Below, piece by piece: positions 15,029 to 24,290 of a stretch of DNA of 33,033 nt. The position numbers and the translations under genes were made by a program. Under the pieces are notes generated by a model that saw nothing but the letters and a program-made list of their open reading frames with translations, searched no databases and was not told the DNA's origin. Numbering within the stretch: the stretch's first letter is position 1; the number at the start of each line of letters is the position of its first letter. Source of the stretch: Pseudomonadales bacterium (GTDB taxonomy: Bacteria > Pseudomonadota > Gammaproteobacteria > Pseudomonadales > Azotimanducaceae); the NCBI GenBank assembly GCA_022825925.1, contig JAJDVW010000111.1:1-33033 (forward strand), given 5' to 3'.

Positions 15029-17178
15029 ATGAACGCTATCGACCCCATCCTTTCGCGGCGAAACCCGCGGTGCGCCCCCCCCCCTGGTTACCGGTGCTTC
15101 TCCTGCCGCCCCTGCTCGCGGCGGGCAATGTCGCCCACGCCCAGCCGGCGCTGGAGGAAATCGTCGTTACCGCGCAGAAGCGCGAGGAGAACCTCTACGA
15201 GGTGCCCGTCGCGGTGAGCGCCTTCGACGACGAGAAGCTCGAGCAGGCCATCCTCGACGACGTGGCGGACCTCGGCCGCTTCGCGCCGAGCCTGACGGCG
15301 AACAACGTGTCCGCCGGGGGTTCCAACATCTTCATGCGCGGCGTCGGCAACGAGATCATCGCCGTGGGCGCCGATTCGAGCGTCGCGATCTACGTCGACG
15401 GCGTCTACACGCCGCGCTTCACGTCGGCCCTCAACAACTTCGTGGATGTCGAGCGGGTGGAGCTGGTCAAGGGGCCGCAGGGGACGCTCTACGGCCGCAA
15501 CGCGACGGGGGGCGCCATCAACATCGTCACGAAACAGCCGTCGGCCGAGACGTCGCTCAAGGGCGACGTGGAGTTCAGCAACTTCTCGGGACGCAAGGTG
15601 CGGGCCGCGGGAGGCGGGGCGCTTTCGGATACGGTGTTCGGCCGGCTGGCCGTGGTCTACAACAACAAGGAGAACTACTCCTACAACCCGGTGTTCCGGG
15701 AACGCCTCGACGTGGAGGACATGTTCGCGGCCAACGCGTCGCTCAAGTGGCAGCCTAGCGACCGCTTCGAGGCGCTCCTGCGCTACGACCAGTTGCGGGA
15801 CAACGCGCTCGGGGTGGTCTCGACCCGGGTCCTGGCGCCGGGAGCCGGGCACGCCGGTCTCGTGTTCGACCCGGACCCCTTCGTCAACGGGTCCGACTTC
15901 CGGGTGCGCGATTCGATGAACGACATGGACTCGCGCGGCTTCAACGCCAGCCTCACCTGGGACTTCGAGAACTTCCGGATCACCTCGCTGAGCGCGTGGA
16001 AGCACTTCGAGACGGACCTCGACTACGACGCCGACGGCACCGAACGTCCGCTGCTTTCGGTGGTGCCGGTCTCGCAGGAGGAGTCCCGCACGCTCTCGGA
16101 GGAACTGCGCATCGAGTACACGGGCACCGGGGCGTGGGAGTGGATGGCCGGTTTCTTCTACTTCGACGAGGACGCCAGGCAGGACCTGAATCTCGAACTG
16201 CTCGGCGGCGTGCTGGCCCTGGTGCCCCTCTCCGACCTCGACGTGGAGGCCTGGGCGCTGTTCGGCGAGGTCGCCTTCAACCCGACCGAGCGACTGAAGC
16301 TGACCGCCGGCATGCGCTACAGCGACGAGACCAAGGAACACGTGACGATCATGAACGGCGTGATGCTGCCCGACTCTTCCGGGACGGCGTCCTGGGACGC
16401 GTTCACGCCCAAGTTCACGGTGGGCTACGACCTTCGCGAGAGCCTCTTCGTCTACGCCACCGCCAGCCGCGGCTTCAAGAGCGGGGGCTTCAACTCCGTC
16501 TCGAACTCCCCGGTGTTCGACCCGGAATACCTCTGGAGCTACGAGGCGGGCCTGAAGGGCACGGCCGCGGACGGCCGCCTGCGCGGCGCGGTCACGGGCT
16601 TCCTCTACGACTACACCGACATCCAGGTGCGCATCTATCCCGAGGTCACCGGCGCGCCCATCCCCATCGACAACGCGTCCAAGGCGGAGGTCCGGGGCAT
16701 CGAGATCGAAGGCAGCCTGATACCCTCCCCGAACTTCCAGCTCGACCTGTCCATCGCCTGGATCGACGGCTCCTACGAGGACTACATCACGGCGAACCCC
16801 AACGCGGGCAACGCGCTCCAGGACCTCTCCGGCAACCGGATGATCCACTCGCCGAAGGTCAAGGCGAACGTCGGCGCGGAGTACGCGTTCGACCTCGGCG
16901 GCGCGGGCTCCCTGGCGCTGCGCGGCGAGTACATCCACAGCGGCAAGATCTACTTCGACCAGTTCAACGTGGACCAGACGAAGCAGGACAGCTACGAACT
17001 GTGGAACGCCTACGTCACCTACACCAGCTCCGACGGCCGCTGGACGGTGGCCGCTTGGGGCAAGAACCTGGGCGACGAGGTCTACGTGCTGCAGATCTAC
17101 CCGAGCGGCCTGCTCGGCATGCGCGGGCTGCTCGCGCCGCCGCGGACATACGGGTTGAGGATCGGCTACAGCATGTGA
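15029..17178 (+). CDS. TonB-dependent outer-membrane receptor, frame interrupted at a C10 tract
   Basis: About 715-residue receptor: signal peptide, TonB-box/plug start (LEEIVVTAQKREENLYEVP), plug motifs (VELVKGPQGTLYGRNATGG, GGAINIVTK), then a ~22-strand barrel with SRGFKSGGFNS and a C-terminal (A)WGKNLGDEVY ... YGLRIGYSM. The ATG at 15029 has an excellent ribosome binding site (gtggaggaaaccggac). Its frame changes to the receptor frame only if the C tract at 15075-15084 had one more (or two fewer) C; the N-terminus would then be a normal signal peptide ending NVAHA. The body frame is open back to 14998 without a ribosome binding site. It imports an unknown substrate using TonB energy. A CocE hydrolase gene follows 64 bases downstream. 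Confidence 0.88.
15075..15084 (+). repeat. Run of ten C in the receptor signal-peptide region
   Basis: Ten consecutive C bases lie 46 bases into the receptor gene as started at its best ribosome binding site. With ten C the start at 15029 and the receptor body are in different frames. Eleven or eight C would join them. Confidence 0.85.
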
Positions 17179-17242
17179 CCGCAGGCGGCTGCGGCGGCGC
17201 GCCGCCGTGCGTCCCGTTCAACGGATTCGCGAGAAGGAACCC

Positions 17243-19036
17243 ATGAGAAAACGACTCGTCGACGTGTGCCGCGCGCTGCTGCTGGCCGGGATGCTCGCAA
17301 GCGCCGCGGGCGGCGTTGCGTGGGCGCAGCAACCGGCGGACCCGCCCGCGCGGCCCGCGGAAATGGAGGTCCGGGTGGCCATGCGCGACGGCGCGAAGCT
17401 CCTGACCTACGTCAACCTGCCGGCGGGGGAGGGGCCCTTTCCGACGGTGCTCGTGCGCACGCCCTACCTGCTCTCCATCGGGCCGCGCCACAACGCCATC
17501 ATGGATGCCTACCTCGAGGCGGGCTACGCCGTCGTCTGGCAACTCGCGCGCGGCATCGGCGACAACGACGGCCGTTACCGCTTCATCGCGGACGACCGCA
17601 ACGACGGGTACGACTGCATTGCGTGGATCGCCGACCAGCCCTGGAGCGACGGCAACGTCGGCATGGACCACGGTTCGTACAACGCCATGACGCAACTGCA
17701 GGCCGCGAGCACCGCACCGCCGGCGCTGAAGGCGATCATCCCGTTCGTGCCGTCGTCCCATTTCTTCCGGGAGACGCCGTACTCGGGCGGCATCTTCATG
17801 CGCTATCACATGCTGAACTGGCACAAGCTGCTGCGCCTGCGGTCCTTCGAGGAAACCGGCGTCGGCTTCATGGACTCCCGCCGCGTGATCGACGACCCGG
17901 AATGGCAGCGCCTCCTCGCGTCCCGCCCGCTCCTCGACTCCGCGAACGGCTACCTCGATGGCGACGAACTCGTCCAGTACCGCCGGTTCCTCGAGGAACC
18001 GGTCCTGGGCAGCGATTACTGGCGCGAGACGATGATGATGGACGAGCACTATGCGCGGGTCGCCATTCCGGTGCTGCTGGTGACCGGCAACTTCGATCCG
18101 TCCATCGGCACGCTGCACGCCTGGCGGGAGCTCGAGGAGAACGCGCCCGATCCGCAGCACCGGAAGCTCCTGATCGGGCCGTGGAACCACGGCGGGTCCT
18201 ACGTCGGCATGCCCCCGGCGGAGGGGCCGTACCGCTTCGACGGCGCCGGCGTCGTCGACGTGTCGGCGCTGCGCATCGCGTTTTTCGACCGCTACCTCAA
18301 GGGGCTGCCCGCGTCCGTGTCGCTGCCGCAGCGCGTGCGCGTGTTCGTCACCGGCAGCAACGTCTGGCGGGAGTTCGACAGCCTGCCGGTGCCCGGGCTC
18401 GAAAGGACGGCGGTCTACCTGGCGAGCGAGGGCACGGCCAACGGCGTGCGGGGCGACGGTTCGCTGGGGTTCGCCCCCGGTTCAGCCGCCCCGTCCGACG
18501 TGACGGTCGCGGACCCCGCCAACCCGGTGGTGGCCATCACCGACATGATGACCGGGATCGGCGAGTACTCCGACTCCCACCGGAACGAAGCGGTCCTGGT
18601 CTACGACTCGGCGCCGCTCGCGGAGCCGGTGACGGTCATCGGGGAGAGCCGGGCCGTCGTACATGTCTCCATATCGACGCCGGACACCGACCTGATCGTG
18701 AACCTGCACGAGGTCTACCCCGACGGGCGGGCCATCCGCCTCGGCACTGGCGGCGCCCTGAGGCTGCGCTACCACGAGGGCTTCGACCGGGAGGTTCGGC
18801 TGGAACCGGGCAGGGTCTACCCCGTGGAGATCCCCTTGGCCTATATCGGGCACACCCTGGCCGAGGGCAACGTGCTGCGCGTGACGATCTCGGGCACCGA
18901 GTTCCCGATACTCGACCCCAACCCGAACACGGGCGAGCCGATCGCGACCGCGACCCGGATGCAGACCAGCGAAATCAGGATTCACCACGACTCGGAGCAC
19001 CCGAGCCGTGTAGAGTTGCCGATCATGGAGCTTTGA
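17243..19036 (+). CDS. CocE/NonD-family hydrolase, secreted (S15 fold)
   Basis: 597-residue alpha/beta hydrolase of the CocE/X-Pro dipeptidyl-peptidase superfamily. The start at 17243 has a good ribosome binding site (gagaaggaaccc) and yields a Sec signal peptide (about 1-29, ending GVAWAQQ), so it is probably periplasmic. The triad is Ser145 in DHGSYNAMTQ, Asp285 in TGNFDPS and His316 in GPWNHGG. The C-terminal ~180 residues form the family's jelly-roll domain (PDTDLIVNLHEVYPDGRA, LRLRYHEGFDREVRLEPG). The substrate is unknown; family members cleave acyl esters or Xaa-Pro peptides. Placement right after a TonB receptor suggests it acts on what that receptor handles. Its last 55 bases overlap the convergent DUF433 gene. 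Confidence 0.92.
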   Translation: MRKRLVDVCRALLLAGMLASAAGGVAWAQQPADPPARPAEMEVRVAMRDGAKLLTYVNLPAGEGPFPTVLVRTPYLLSIGPRHNAIMDAYLEAGYAVVWQLARGIGDNDGRYRFIADDRNDGYDCIAWIADQPWSDGNVGMDHGSYNAMTQLQAASTAPPALKAIIPFVPSSHFFRETPYSGGIFMRYHMLNWHKLLRLRSFEETGVGFMDSRRVIDDPEWQRLLASRPLLDSANGYLDGDELVQYRRFLEEPVLGSDYWRETMMMDEHYARVAIPVLLVTGNFDPSIGTLHAWRELEENAPDPQHRKLLIGPWNHGGSYVGMPPAEGPYRFDGAGVVDVSALRIAFFDRYLKGLPASVSLPQRVRVFVTGSNVWREFDSLPVPGLERTAVYLASEGTANGVRGDGSLGFAPGSAAPSDVTVADPANPVVAITDMMTGIGEYSDSHRNEAVLVYDSAPLAEPVTVIGESRAVVHVSISTPDTDLIVNLHEVYPDGRAIRLGTGGALRLRYHEGFDREVRLEPGRVYPVEIPLAYIGHTLAEGNVLRVTISGTEFPILDPNPNTGEPIATATRMQTSEIRIHHDSEHPSRVELPIMEL

Positions 19037-19353
19037 CCTGCGGCGCGACCAAGGGCTTGCTGCAGCGCGCGACGCCGTGCAGGCATCACGCGGGACCCTC
19101 GCAGAGCCTCGCGGACGGCGACCCGGTCATGCACCTGTTCGCCCGCGAGTGAGCGATGGGCGAACAACAGACAGGCGCGGATGTCCTCGGCATCGAGGTC
19201 TGGATACTCCCCGAGGATGGCTGCAGCGGTATCTCCGGCCGCCAGCATGGCCAGCACATGCTCCACTGCGATGCGTATGTCGCGGATGATGGGCTTGCCG
19301 CCGAAAACGTCGCCGCGGACGGTGATGCGGTCGAGTAGTTCGGTATCGGTCAT
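18982..19353 (-). CDS. DUF433 antitoxin-like protein with an antisense-overlapping tail
   Basis: The DUF433 core (small winged-helix-like antitoxin, VapB45/MvaT-type) occupies the first ~80 residues: DRITVRGDVFGGKPIIRDIR, then VLAMLAAGDTAAAILGEYPDL and DIRACLLFA. The start at 19353 has a strong ribosome binding site (gggaaggac). The usual family length is 70-110 residues; here the frame runs to 124, and the last ~20 residues lie antisense to the end of the CocE gene and look non-native. Partners are normally DUF5615/PIN-like toxins encoded directly downstream, but none is found because the next region is the CocE gene. It could be a solitary antitoxin or the remains of a module. Confidence 0.75.
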   Translation of the reverse strand: MTDTELLDRITVRGDVFGGKPIIRDIRIAVEHVLAMLAAGDTAAAILGEYPDLDAEDIRACLLFAHRSLAGEQVHDRVAVREALRGSRVMPARRRALQQALGRAAGQSSMIGNSTRLGCSESW

Positions 19354-19486
19354 GTCCTTCCCTTTGGTTCGCACCGCCGGTTCCCTCGGCCTTTCGTGCC
19401 GTCATCAACGCGAACCCTTCGAACCGGTCGGGCGCTGTGCCAGTCGGGCAGGGGGACTCGTTGAACCTCACGGGCAGCGGCTCTGC

Positions 19487-19753
19487 TTATTCGTGATCGA
19501 GTAACGCACCCTCATGCGAAGGGCTCGCTCCTCGCGCCCCCCGGCTGAGGGCTCCACGGACGGTGTCCCAGTCCAGTACGGGGTCGCTCGGGTCCTGGAG
19601 TCGTTCGAGAGCCACTGACAGGTCGTCGAAGTCCGCGAGGTACCGCTCGATGGCGTAGCGGACGATTTCTGAGCGACTACGGTTCAGTTGGCGGGCGGCG
19701 GCGTCGAGGGCTTCGACGAGTTCGCCGGGCAAGCGGGCAGTGATCTGGATCAC
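19487..19753 (-). CDS. Ribbon-helix-helix antitoxin-like protein
   Basis: 88-residue protein with a ribbon-helix-helix DNA-binding fold: IQITARLPGELVEALDAAAR followed by NRSRSEIVRYAIERYLADF, then the DLSVALERLQDP and LDWDTVRGAL tail typical of RelB/StbD-type antitoxins. The GTG start at 19753 is preferred because it gives the family's usual N-terminus and has AGGA seven bases before it. An ATG at 19795 would add 14 residues. The last ~20 residues (SRGARGASPSHEG...) are unlike the family, suggesting a frame change near the end. No RelE/ParE toxin is encoded downstream, so this is an orphan antitoxin or a stand-alone regulator. Confidence 0.75.
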   Translation of the reverse strand: MIQITARLPGELVEALDAAARQLNRSRSEIVRYAIERYLADFDDLSVALERLQDPSDPVLDWDTVRGALSRGARGASPSHEGALLDHE

Positions 19754-19759
19754 GTGATC
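19748..19759. promoter_or_regulatory. 12-base palindrome overlapping the ribbon-helix-helix gene start
   Basis: gatcacgtgatc is a perfect palindrome and contains the proposed GTG start codon of the antitoxin-like gene. Antitoxins of this type often repress their own promoter, but an operator normally lies upstream of the start. Regulatory function is a guess. Confidence 0.25.
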
Positions 19760-19883
19760 GTCCTGAGATTCGTTGAGTGCCAAAGACGGCGACATTATGT
19801 ACGGCAACGACGGTCGGACCCGTGGTCATTTGCGACTGGCAACACGCCAGCCGATCGGGGTTGCCGATCGTGGAGCGCTGAAA

Positions 19884-21308
19884 TCAAGGCGCGCCCCGCC
19901 CCTGCTCCTCCAGGACTGCCGCGTCGCGCGCGTACTCGGCCTGAAGCGATGCGAGTTCCCGCTCGATGCGCGGCCGGGGCCACCAGTCGCCGCGCAGCAT
20001 GACCCCCGCGATGCCGCGGGAGTTCTCGATGTCCGTGAGCGGGTTCCCGTCGAGCAGCACGAGGTCCGCGCTGCCGCCGGGGACGATGGTCCCGAACTCG
20101 CCGACGCGTTCGAAGTAGCGCGCCGGTTCCGAGGTGGCCGCGGTCAGTGCCTGGTAGGGCGTGAGGCCCGATTCGACCAGCAGCGCCAGTTCCTGGTGCA
20201 CGTTGTAGCCGGAAGCGGTGGTGTCGGTCCCGAGCAGGAGGGGCGCGCCGGCGTCGTTCAACGCCTTGACCAGCGCCATTCGCGGCGTCCGGGCGGCCTT
20301 CAGCCCGGCGCGCGCCCGCGGCAGGAAGATCTCGTACAGGTACGCCTGGAAGTAGCGCAGCATCGGCGGCGTGTAGCGGGCCTCTTCCTCGTCGAAGCCG
20401 GTATGGCGGTCCCACTCGGACTTCACGTTGTCCTGGACGATGAGGGTGGGGCAGTTCCAGACGTCGTACCGCGCCGTCATCTCCGCGAGCTTCCGGATCT
20501 TCTCCGGGGTGCAGTAGTTCATGCCCTGGTAGACATCGGCCATGATCGGCTGGAGTCCCGCCTCGGGTCCTGCGCAGGCAATGTCGTAACCGGAGAGGTG
20601 CTCGATCGAGCGCATGCCGCGCTGGAGCGCGTACTCGACGTCGATCGGCATCGGCACGTGGCCAACGACCGCCAGGCCGACTTCCTCGGCGGCGTCGACG
20701 ATCGCGTCGAAGACGGGTCTGCGCAGGGTGGAGTAGATCTTGACGAAGTCGTAGCCGGCGGCCGCCGTGTTGAACACGTAGGCGGCCGCCGCTTCACGGC
20801 TCGCGAAGGGCGTGGTGGCGGCGTGCAGGGGCGGGTTGCCGTCCATCGCGCCGAATGCGGTGAAGAGGCGCGGTCCGAAGGCCTCTCCGCGCTCGATCCG
20901 TTCGCGCACCTCGAGGTTGACGGGGCCGCCGGCGGTGTCGCGCAGGGTGGTGACGCCGAACATCACGTACTGGCGCAACTGCTGGGACTGGATGCGTTGG
21001 AGCATCTCCCACGTCTCCCCATCCACGGCCGAGGGGTCGCCGGGGTTGGTGTGGGCGTGCATGTCGATCAGGCCGGGAATGAGGAACTTGCCCGCGCCGT
21101 CGATGACCTCGGCGTCGTCGCCGCCGCACGGGGCGCCCGGTGCGCAGATCGCGGCGATGAGGCCGTCTCGTACCAGTACCGAGTGGCCCTCCAGCACGCC
21201 TTCCCCGGTCATGGGAATGACGTTGGCGTTCTCGATGCGATGTTCCGCGGCGCCGGTCTGGGCGCTTAGCAGGACCAGAAGCAGAAGCGGATGATGGAGT
21301 GCTTTCAT
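19884..21308 (-). CDS. Secreted amidohydrolase (COG1228, imidazolonepropionase/prolidase-like)
   Basis: 474-residue metal-dependent amidohydrolase. A signal peptide (about 1-21, LLLLVLLSAQTGAAE) points to the periplasm. Active-site set by eye: HxH (His84, His86) in LIDMHAHTN, a Lys in YDFVKIYS that is carbamylated in relatives, His in VVGHVPMP, His in SIEHLSGYD and Asp in LLGTDTTAS. COG1228 includes imidazolonepropionase, but signal-peptide members near peptidase genes are often Xaa-Pro or Xaa-Arg dipeptidases, which is the better fit here (inference). It starts six bases after the stop of the lipoprotein amidohydrolase gene, so the two form an operon. Confidence 0.9.
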   Translation of the reverse strand: MKALHHPLLLLVLLSAQTGAAEHRIENANVIPMTGEGVLEGHSVLVRDGLIAAICAPGAPCGGDDAEVIDGAGKFLIPGLIDMHAHTNPGDPSAVDGETWEMLQRIQSQQLRQYVMFGVTTLRDTAGGPVNLEVRERIERGEAFGPRLFTAFGAMDGNPPLHAATTPFASREAAAAYVFNTAAAGYDFVKIYSTLRRPVFDAIVDAAEEVGLAVVGHVPMPIDVEYALQRGMRSIEHLSGYDIACAGPEAGLQPIMADVYQGMNYCTPEKIRKLAEMTARYDVWNCPTLIVQDNVKSEWDRHTGFDEEEARYTPPMLRYFQAYLYEIFLPRARAGLKAARTPRMALVKALNDAGAPLLLGTDTTASGYNVHQELALLVESGLTPYQALTAATSEPARYFERVGEFGTIVPGGSADLVLLDGNPLTDIENSRGIAGVMLRGDWWPRPRIERELASLQAEYARDAAVLEEQGRGAP

Positions 21309-21314
21309 GGACGG

Positions 21315-22766
21315 TTACCCCGCGGGCGGCAGCAGTGTCGCGTGGTCGAACAGGGCGCCGCTCTTCATGACCCGCTCGATCGCTTGCAGGTTGCCGATGT
21401 CCGCCAGGGGGTCGGCGTCGAGGACGAGCACGTCCGCCTGCTTGCCGGGCTCGATGGAGCCGACCCGGTGCGCCTGTCCGGCAACCGTCGCGGCGTTCAG
21501 GGTCGCGGCGACGATCAGCTCCGCGGTCGGTACCCCGGCGTCGCCCATGAGCTTCAGCTCGTAGTGCAGAGAAGCGCCGTGCAGCAGCCCGAGGTTGCCG
21601 GTGTCGGATCCCGTCGCGAGCGGCACGCCGGCATCGAGGAGGAGCCCGGTGTTCGCTGACGCGACCGTGATGCTCGCTCCGAACATCTCCATCACCTCCG
21701 GCGGCGGCGTCGGCAGATCGCCGACTTCGTACCAGGAAGCGATCACCTGCGGGTCGCCGCACTGCTCCTCGATCGGCAGGAGGTCGAAGCTCCGGTCGTA
21801 GATGTCCACGAAGTTCCGCTTCCAGACGGCGAGGGTGGGCACCACGACGACCCCGCTGGCCTTTGCCAGGTCCAGGAACGCCTCGTCGAGGGGAGCGTCG
21901 AGGGGCAGGTGCTGCAGGCTGTCGACCCCCAGTTCGATCAGGGTGCGCGCCGGCGCAAGTTCCGTGACATGGCTGGTGACCGGCAAGCCGTGCAGCGCGG
22001 ACTCGGCGACGATCGCCTGGTGCACGGCGGCGTAGTCCTGTTCGTACACGGCGAAGGGTCCGCCCAGGTAGCCGGTCTTGACCAGGTCGGCCTTCCATTC
22101 GGCGCCCTGGCGGATGGTCTCCGCGGCGCTGGCGGGGTCCGTGACCGAGCGCACCGACGTGTCGCCGTCGAACGGCGGGAAGAGGGCCTGCGCGGGCACC
22201 AGCGTGACCGGTCCGTGGGCGACGTACACATCGGGGGCGTCGGGGCGCGCGCGGGCCTGCTCGCGAACCTCGTACTCGAACCGCGGTCCGCCGACCGAGA
22301 CGGCGCCGGTGACGCCGGCGCACAGGTAGGACGTGAGCGTGACCGGAACGCGCTGCTGCATCCAGGCCACTTCCTCGTCGTAGGGCACCAGGTGGGTCAG
22401 GTTGATCTGCCCCGGCTTGGTGTAGATGCGCCCGGATTCCATGAAGTGGACGTGGGCGTCGATCAGCCCGGGCACCAGCCACTTGCCGGCGACATCGACC
22501 GTGCTGGCGCCTTCCGGGACCGGTACGTCGGCGCGGGCGCCGGCCGCCGTGATCTCCGTTCCCTCGATGAGTACCACGGCATCCGCGAGCGGCGCCGCGC
22601 CGGTGCCGTCGATCAGGGTGGCTCCGACCAGGGCGGTGACGGAGGCTTCGCCGGCCGCGGGCGCGTCGGACCGGGCGTTGCCGGAGTCGCCGGCGCGTTC
22701 GCAGCCCGCCAGCGCGAGGCACAGGACGGACAGCAGCGCCGCCTGGCGTTTCGTCGTGTGTGGCAT
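21315..22766 (-). CDS. Amidohydrolase lipoprotein (COG1228)
   Basis: 483-residue paralogue of the next gene in the operon. The start at 22766 is preceded by aaggga and gives a textbook lipoprotein signal with lipobox LAGC (Cys at about 21), then an Asp/Ala/Gly linker. Active site: HxH (His105, His107) in LIDAHVHFM, Lys in ADLVKTGYL, His in PVTSHVTEL, His in SLQHLPLD and Asp in ATGSDTGN. Likely a membrane-anchored periplasmic dipeptidase or amidase. Substrate specificity cannot be read from the sequence. The start is 145 bases from the divergent, frameshifted third amidohydrolase, so the three may share a control region. Confidence 0.9.
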   Translation of the reverse strand: MPHTTKRQAALLSVLCLALAGCERAGDSGNARSDAPAAGEASVTALVGATLIDGTGAAPLADAVVLIEGTEITAAGARADVPVPEGASTVDVAGKWLVPGLIDAHVHFMESGRIYTKPGQINLTHLVPYDEEVAWMQQRVPVTLTSYLCAGVTGAVSVGGPRFEYEVREQARARPDAPDVYVAHGPVTLVPAQALFPPFDGDTSVRSVTDPASAAETIRQGAEWKADLVKTGYLGGPFAVYEQDYAAVHQAIVAESALHGLPVTSHVTELAPARTLIELGVDSLQHLPLDAPLDEAFLDLAKASGVVVVPTLAVWKRNFVDIYDRSFDLLPIEEQCGDPQVIASWYEVGDLPTPPPEVMEMFGASITVASANTGLLLDAGVPLATGSDTGNLGLLHGASLHYELKLMGDAGVPTAELIVAATLNAATVAGQAHRVGSIEPGKQADVLVLDADPLADIGNLQAIERVMKSGALFDHATLLPPAG

Positions 22767-22911
22767 GTCCCTTGGCTCCCGGTGGCCCGACGCATGCGCG
22801 CGAACAACGCCTGAGACGCACGACCCTCGTCGTCTCCCCAAGGCTGCGGCCCGCCGTGGCATATTGCGTCCATGGTTTCGAACGCGCCGCGGCGATGAGA
22901 GGAAGCATCCG

Positions 22912-24145
22912 ATGAGTCTGTACGTACTGGCCAACTGCGAACTGTTCGACGGCGTGAGCGAGACGGTCGAGGGGGGCATGCACGTCGCCGTCGAGGACGA
23001 CCGCATTCGCGAAGTCTCCGACCGGCCCCTCTCCCTGGACGGCGCCACGGTCATCGACTGCGGCGGCCTCTTCCTGATGCCGGGGCTGCTCGACCTGCAC
23101 TTCCACGCCTACTCGCCCACCTTCGACATGCAGGCGCTCGACCGCATGCCAAAGCCGTTGCTCGTGGGCTATGCCATCAAGCACCTCGAGGACGCGCTGC
23201 AGCGCGGCTTCACCACGGTGCGCGATCCGGGCGGCGGCGACGTGGGCCTCTCGCTGGTCGTGGAGCGGGGCCTGGCGCGTGGCCCCCGGTTCCTGTACGG
23301 CGGCAAGGCGCTTTCACAGACCGGCGGCCACGGGGACATGCGCCCCGGCGTGCAGGAAGAGCCCTGCAACTGCGCCTACTCCGGCGTGATCTGCCAGGTC
23401 GTGGACGGGGTGGACGAAGTCCGCAAGGTCGCGCGCAACGAACTGCGCAAGGGCGCGGATCACGTGAAGGTGTTCATCTCCGGCGGCGTGGCTTCCCCGA
23501 GCGACCCCATCTGGATGCCCCAGTTCACGAACGACGAGTTGCGCGCCGCCGTCGAGGAAGCCGCCACCCGCCGCAAGTACGTGATCGCCCACTGCCACAC
23601 CGATGACGGCGCCCAGCGCTGCGTCGAGACCGGCATCCGGTCCATCGACCACGCGAGCCACGTCACGGACGCGACGGCGCGCCTGATCGCGGCGGCCGGC
23701 GCCTAATACCGTGCCGACCCTCGCGGTGGTGCACGAAATCCTCGAGAGCGGCGCCGAGGCGGGCATGCCCCAGGAGAGCATCGACAAGGTGGAGGGCATG
23801 CTCGATACGGTGCTGGCCTCCATCGAGTCCTGCCGGCGCGCCGGCGTGAAGATCGGCATGGGCACGGACCTCTTCGGCACGGAGTTCCACGACATGCAGG
23901 CGAGCGAGATGCGCTACCGCTCCGCGGTGGACAGGCCCATCGACATCCTGCGCTCCGCGACCTCGGTGAACGCCGAGATCGCCCAGCGCGGCGACGACCT
24001 CGGCCGCGTGGCGCCCGGCTACTTCGCCGACCTGTTGGTCCTGGACGGGAATCCGCTGGACGACATCGGCATCTTCGAGCGCTACCGGGCCCAGATGCCG
24101 TTGATCATGAAGGGCGGCGCCTTCATCCGCAACGAACTGGGCTGA
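22912..24145 (+). pseudogene. Cytoplasmic amidohydrolase (COG1228, prolidase-like) broken by one frameshift
   Basis: The frame from ATG 22912 (ribosome binding site gagaggaag) reads a normal amidohydrolase up to a TAA at 23704-23706, and the rest continues at 23711 in the next frame. Removing one A at 23705-23706 gives GAYTVPTLAVVHEI, a natural join, so a single-base insertion splits one ~410-residue gene. The first part holds HxH (His63, His65) in LLDLHFHAY, SQTGGHGDM, HVKVFISGG, VIAHCHTDDG and SIDHASH. The second holds GMGTDLFG and the closing GYFADLLVLDGNPL. All metal ligands survive, so the break is recent or a sequencing error. SQTGGHGD resembles Xaa-Pro/Xaa-Arg dipeptidases of COG1228. 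No signal peptide is visible. Confidence 0.85.
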
Positions 24146-24233
24146 CGGTCGAGGCGGGAAGCGGGGAGCGCGTCGGCGGACCACGATCAGGGCTCCCGCC
24201 GAACGGATTTCAATCAGACGCCTGGAATGTTTC

Positions 24234-24290
24234 GATTGGACGACGGTAAAACTTTTAATTGGACGGAGGTAATGTTACAAACGGACGATG
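24234..24290 (+). repeat. Three imperfect ~23-base direct repeats before the ATPase gene
   Basis: attggacgacggtaa (from 24235), attggacggaggtaa (from 24258) and a weaker aacggacgatgg (from 24280) recur at about 23-base spacing, in an AT-richer patch than the surroundings. The last copy contains the ATPase start codon. They could be binding sites for a regulator, or debris of the insertion that brought the gene. Confidence 0.5.

Noticed and set aside
19127..19471. 114-codon minus-strand open frame around the DUF433 gene
   Set aside because: It overlaps the DUF433 core in another frame and contains no family motif.
20794..23184. 796-codon minus-strand open frame across the amidohydrolase operon
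   Set aside because: It crosses two real amidohydrolase genes in the wrong frame and has the composition of a GC-driven shadow.
23704..23711. Programmed frameshifting in the amidohydrolase gene
   Set aside because: No slippery heptamer or downstream structure is evident; a one-base insertion explains the split more simply.
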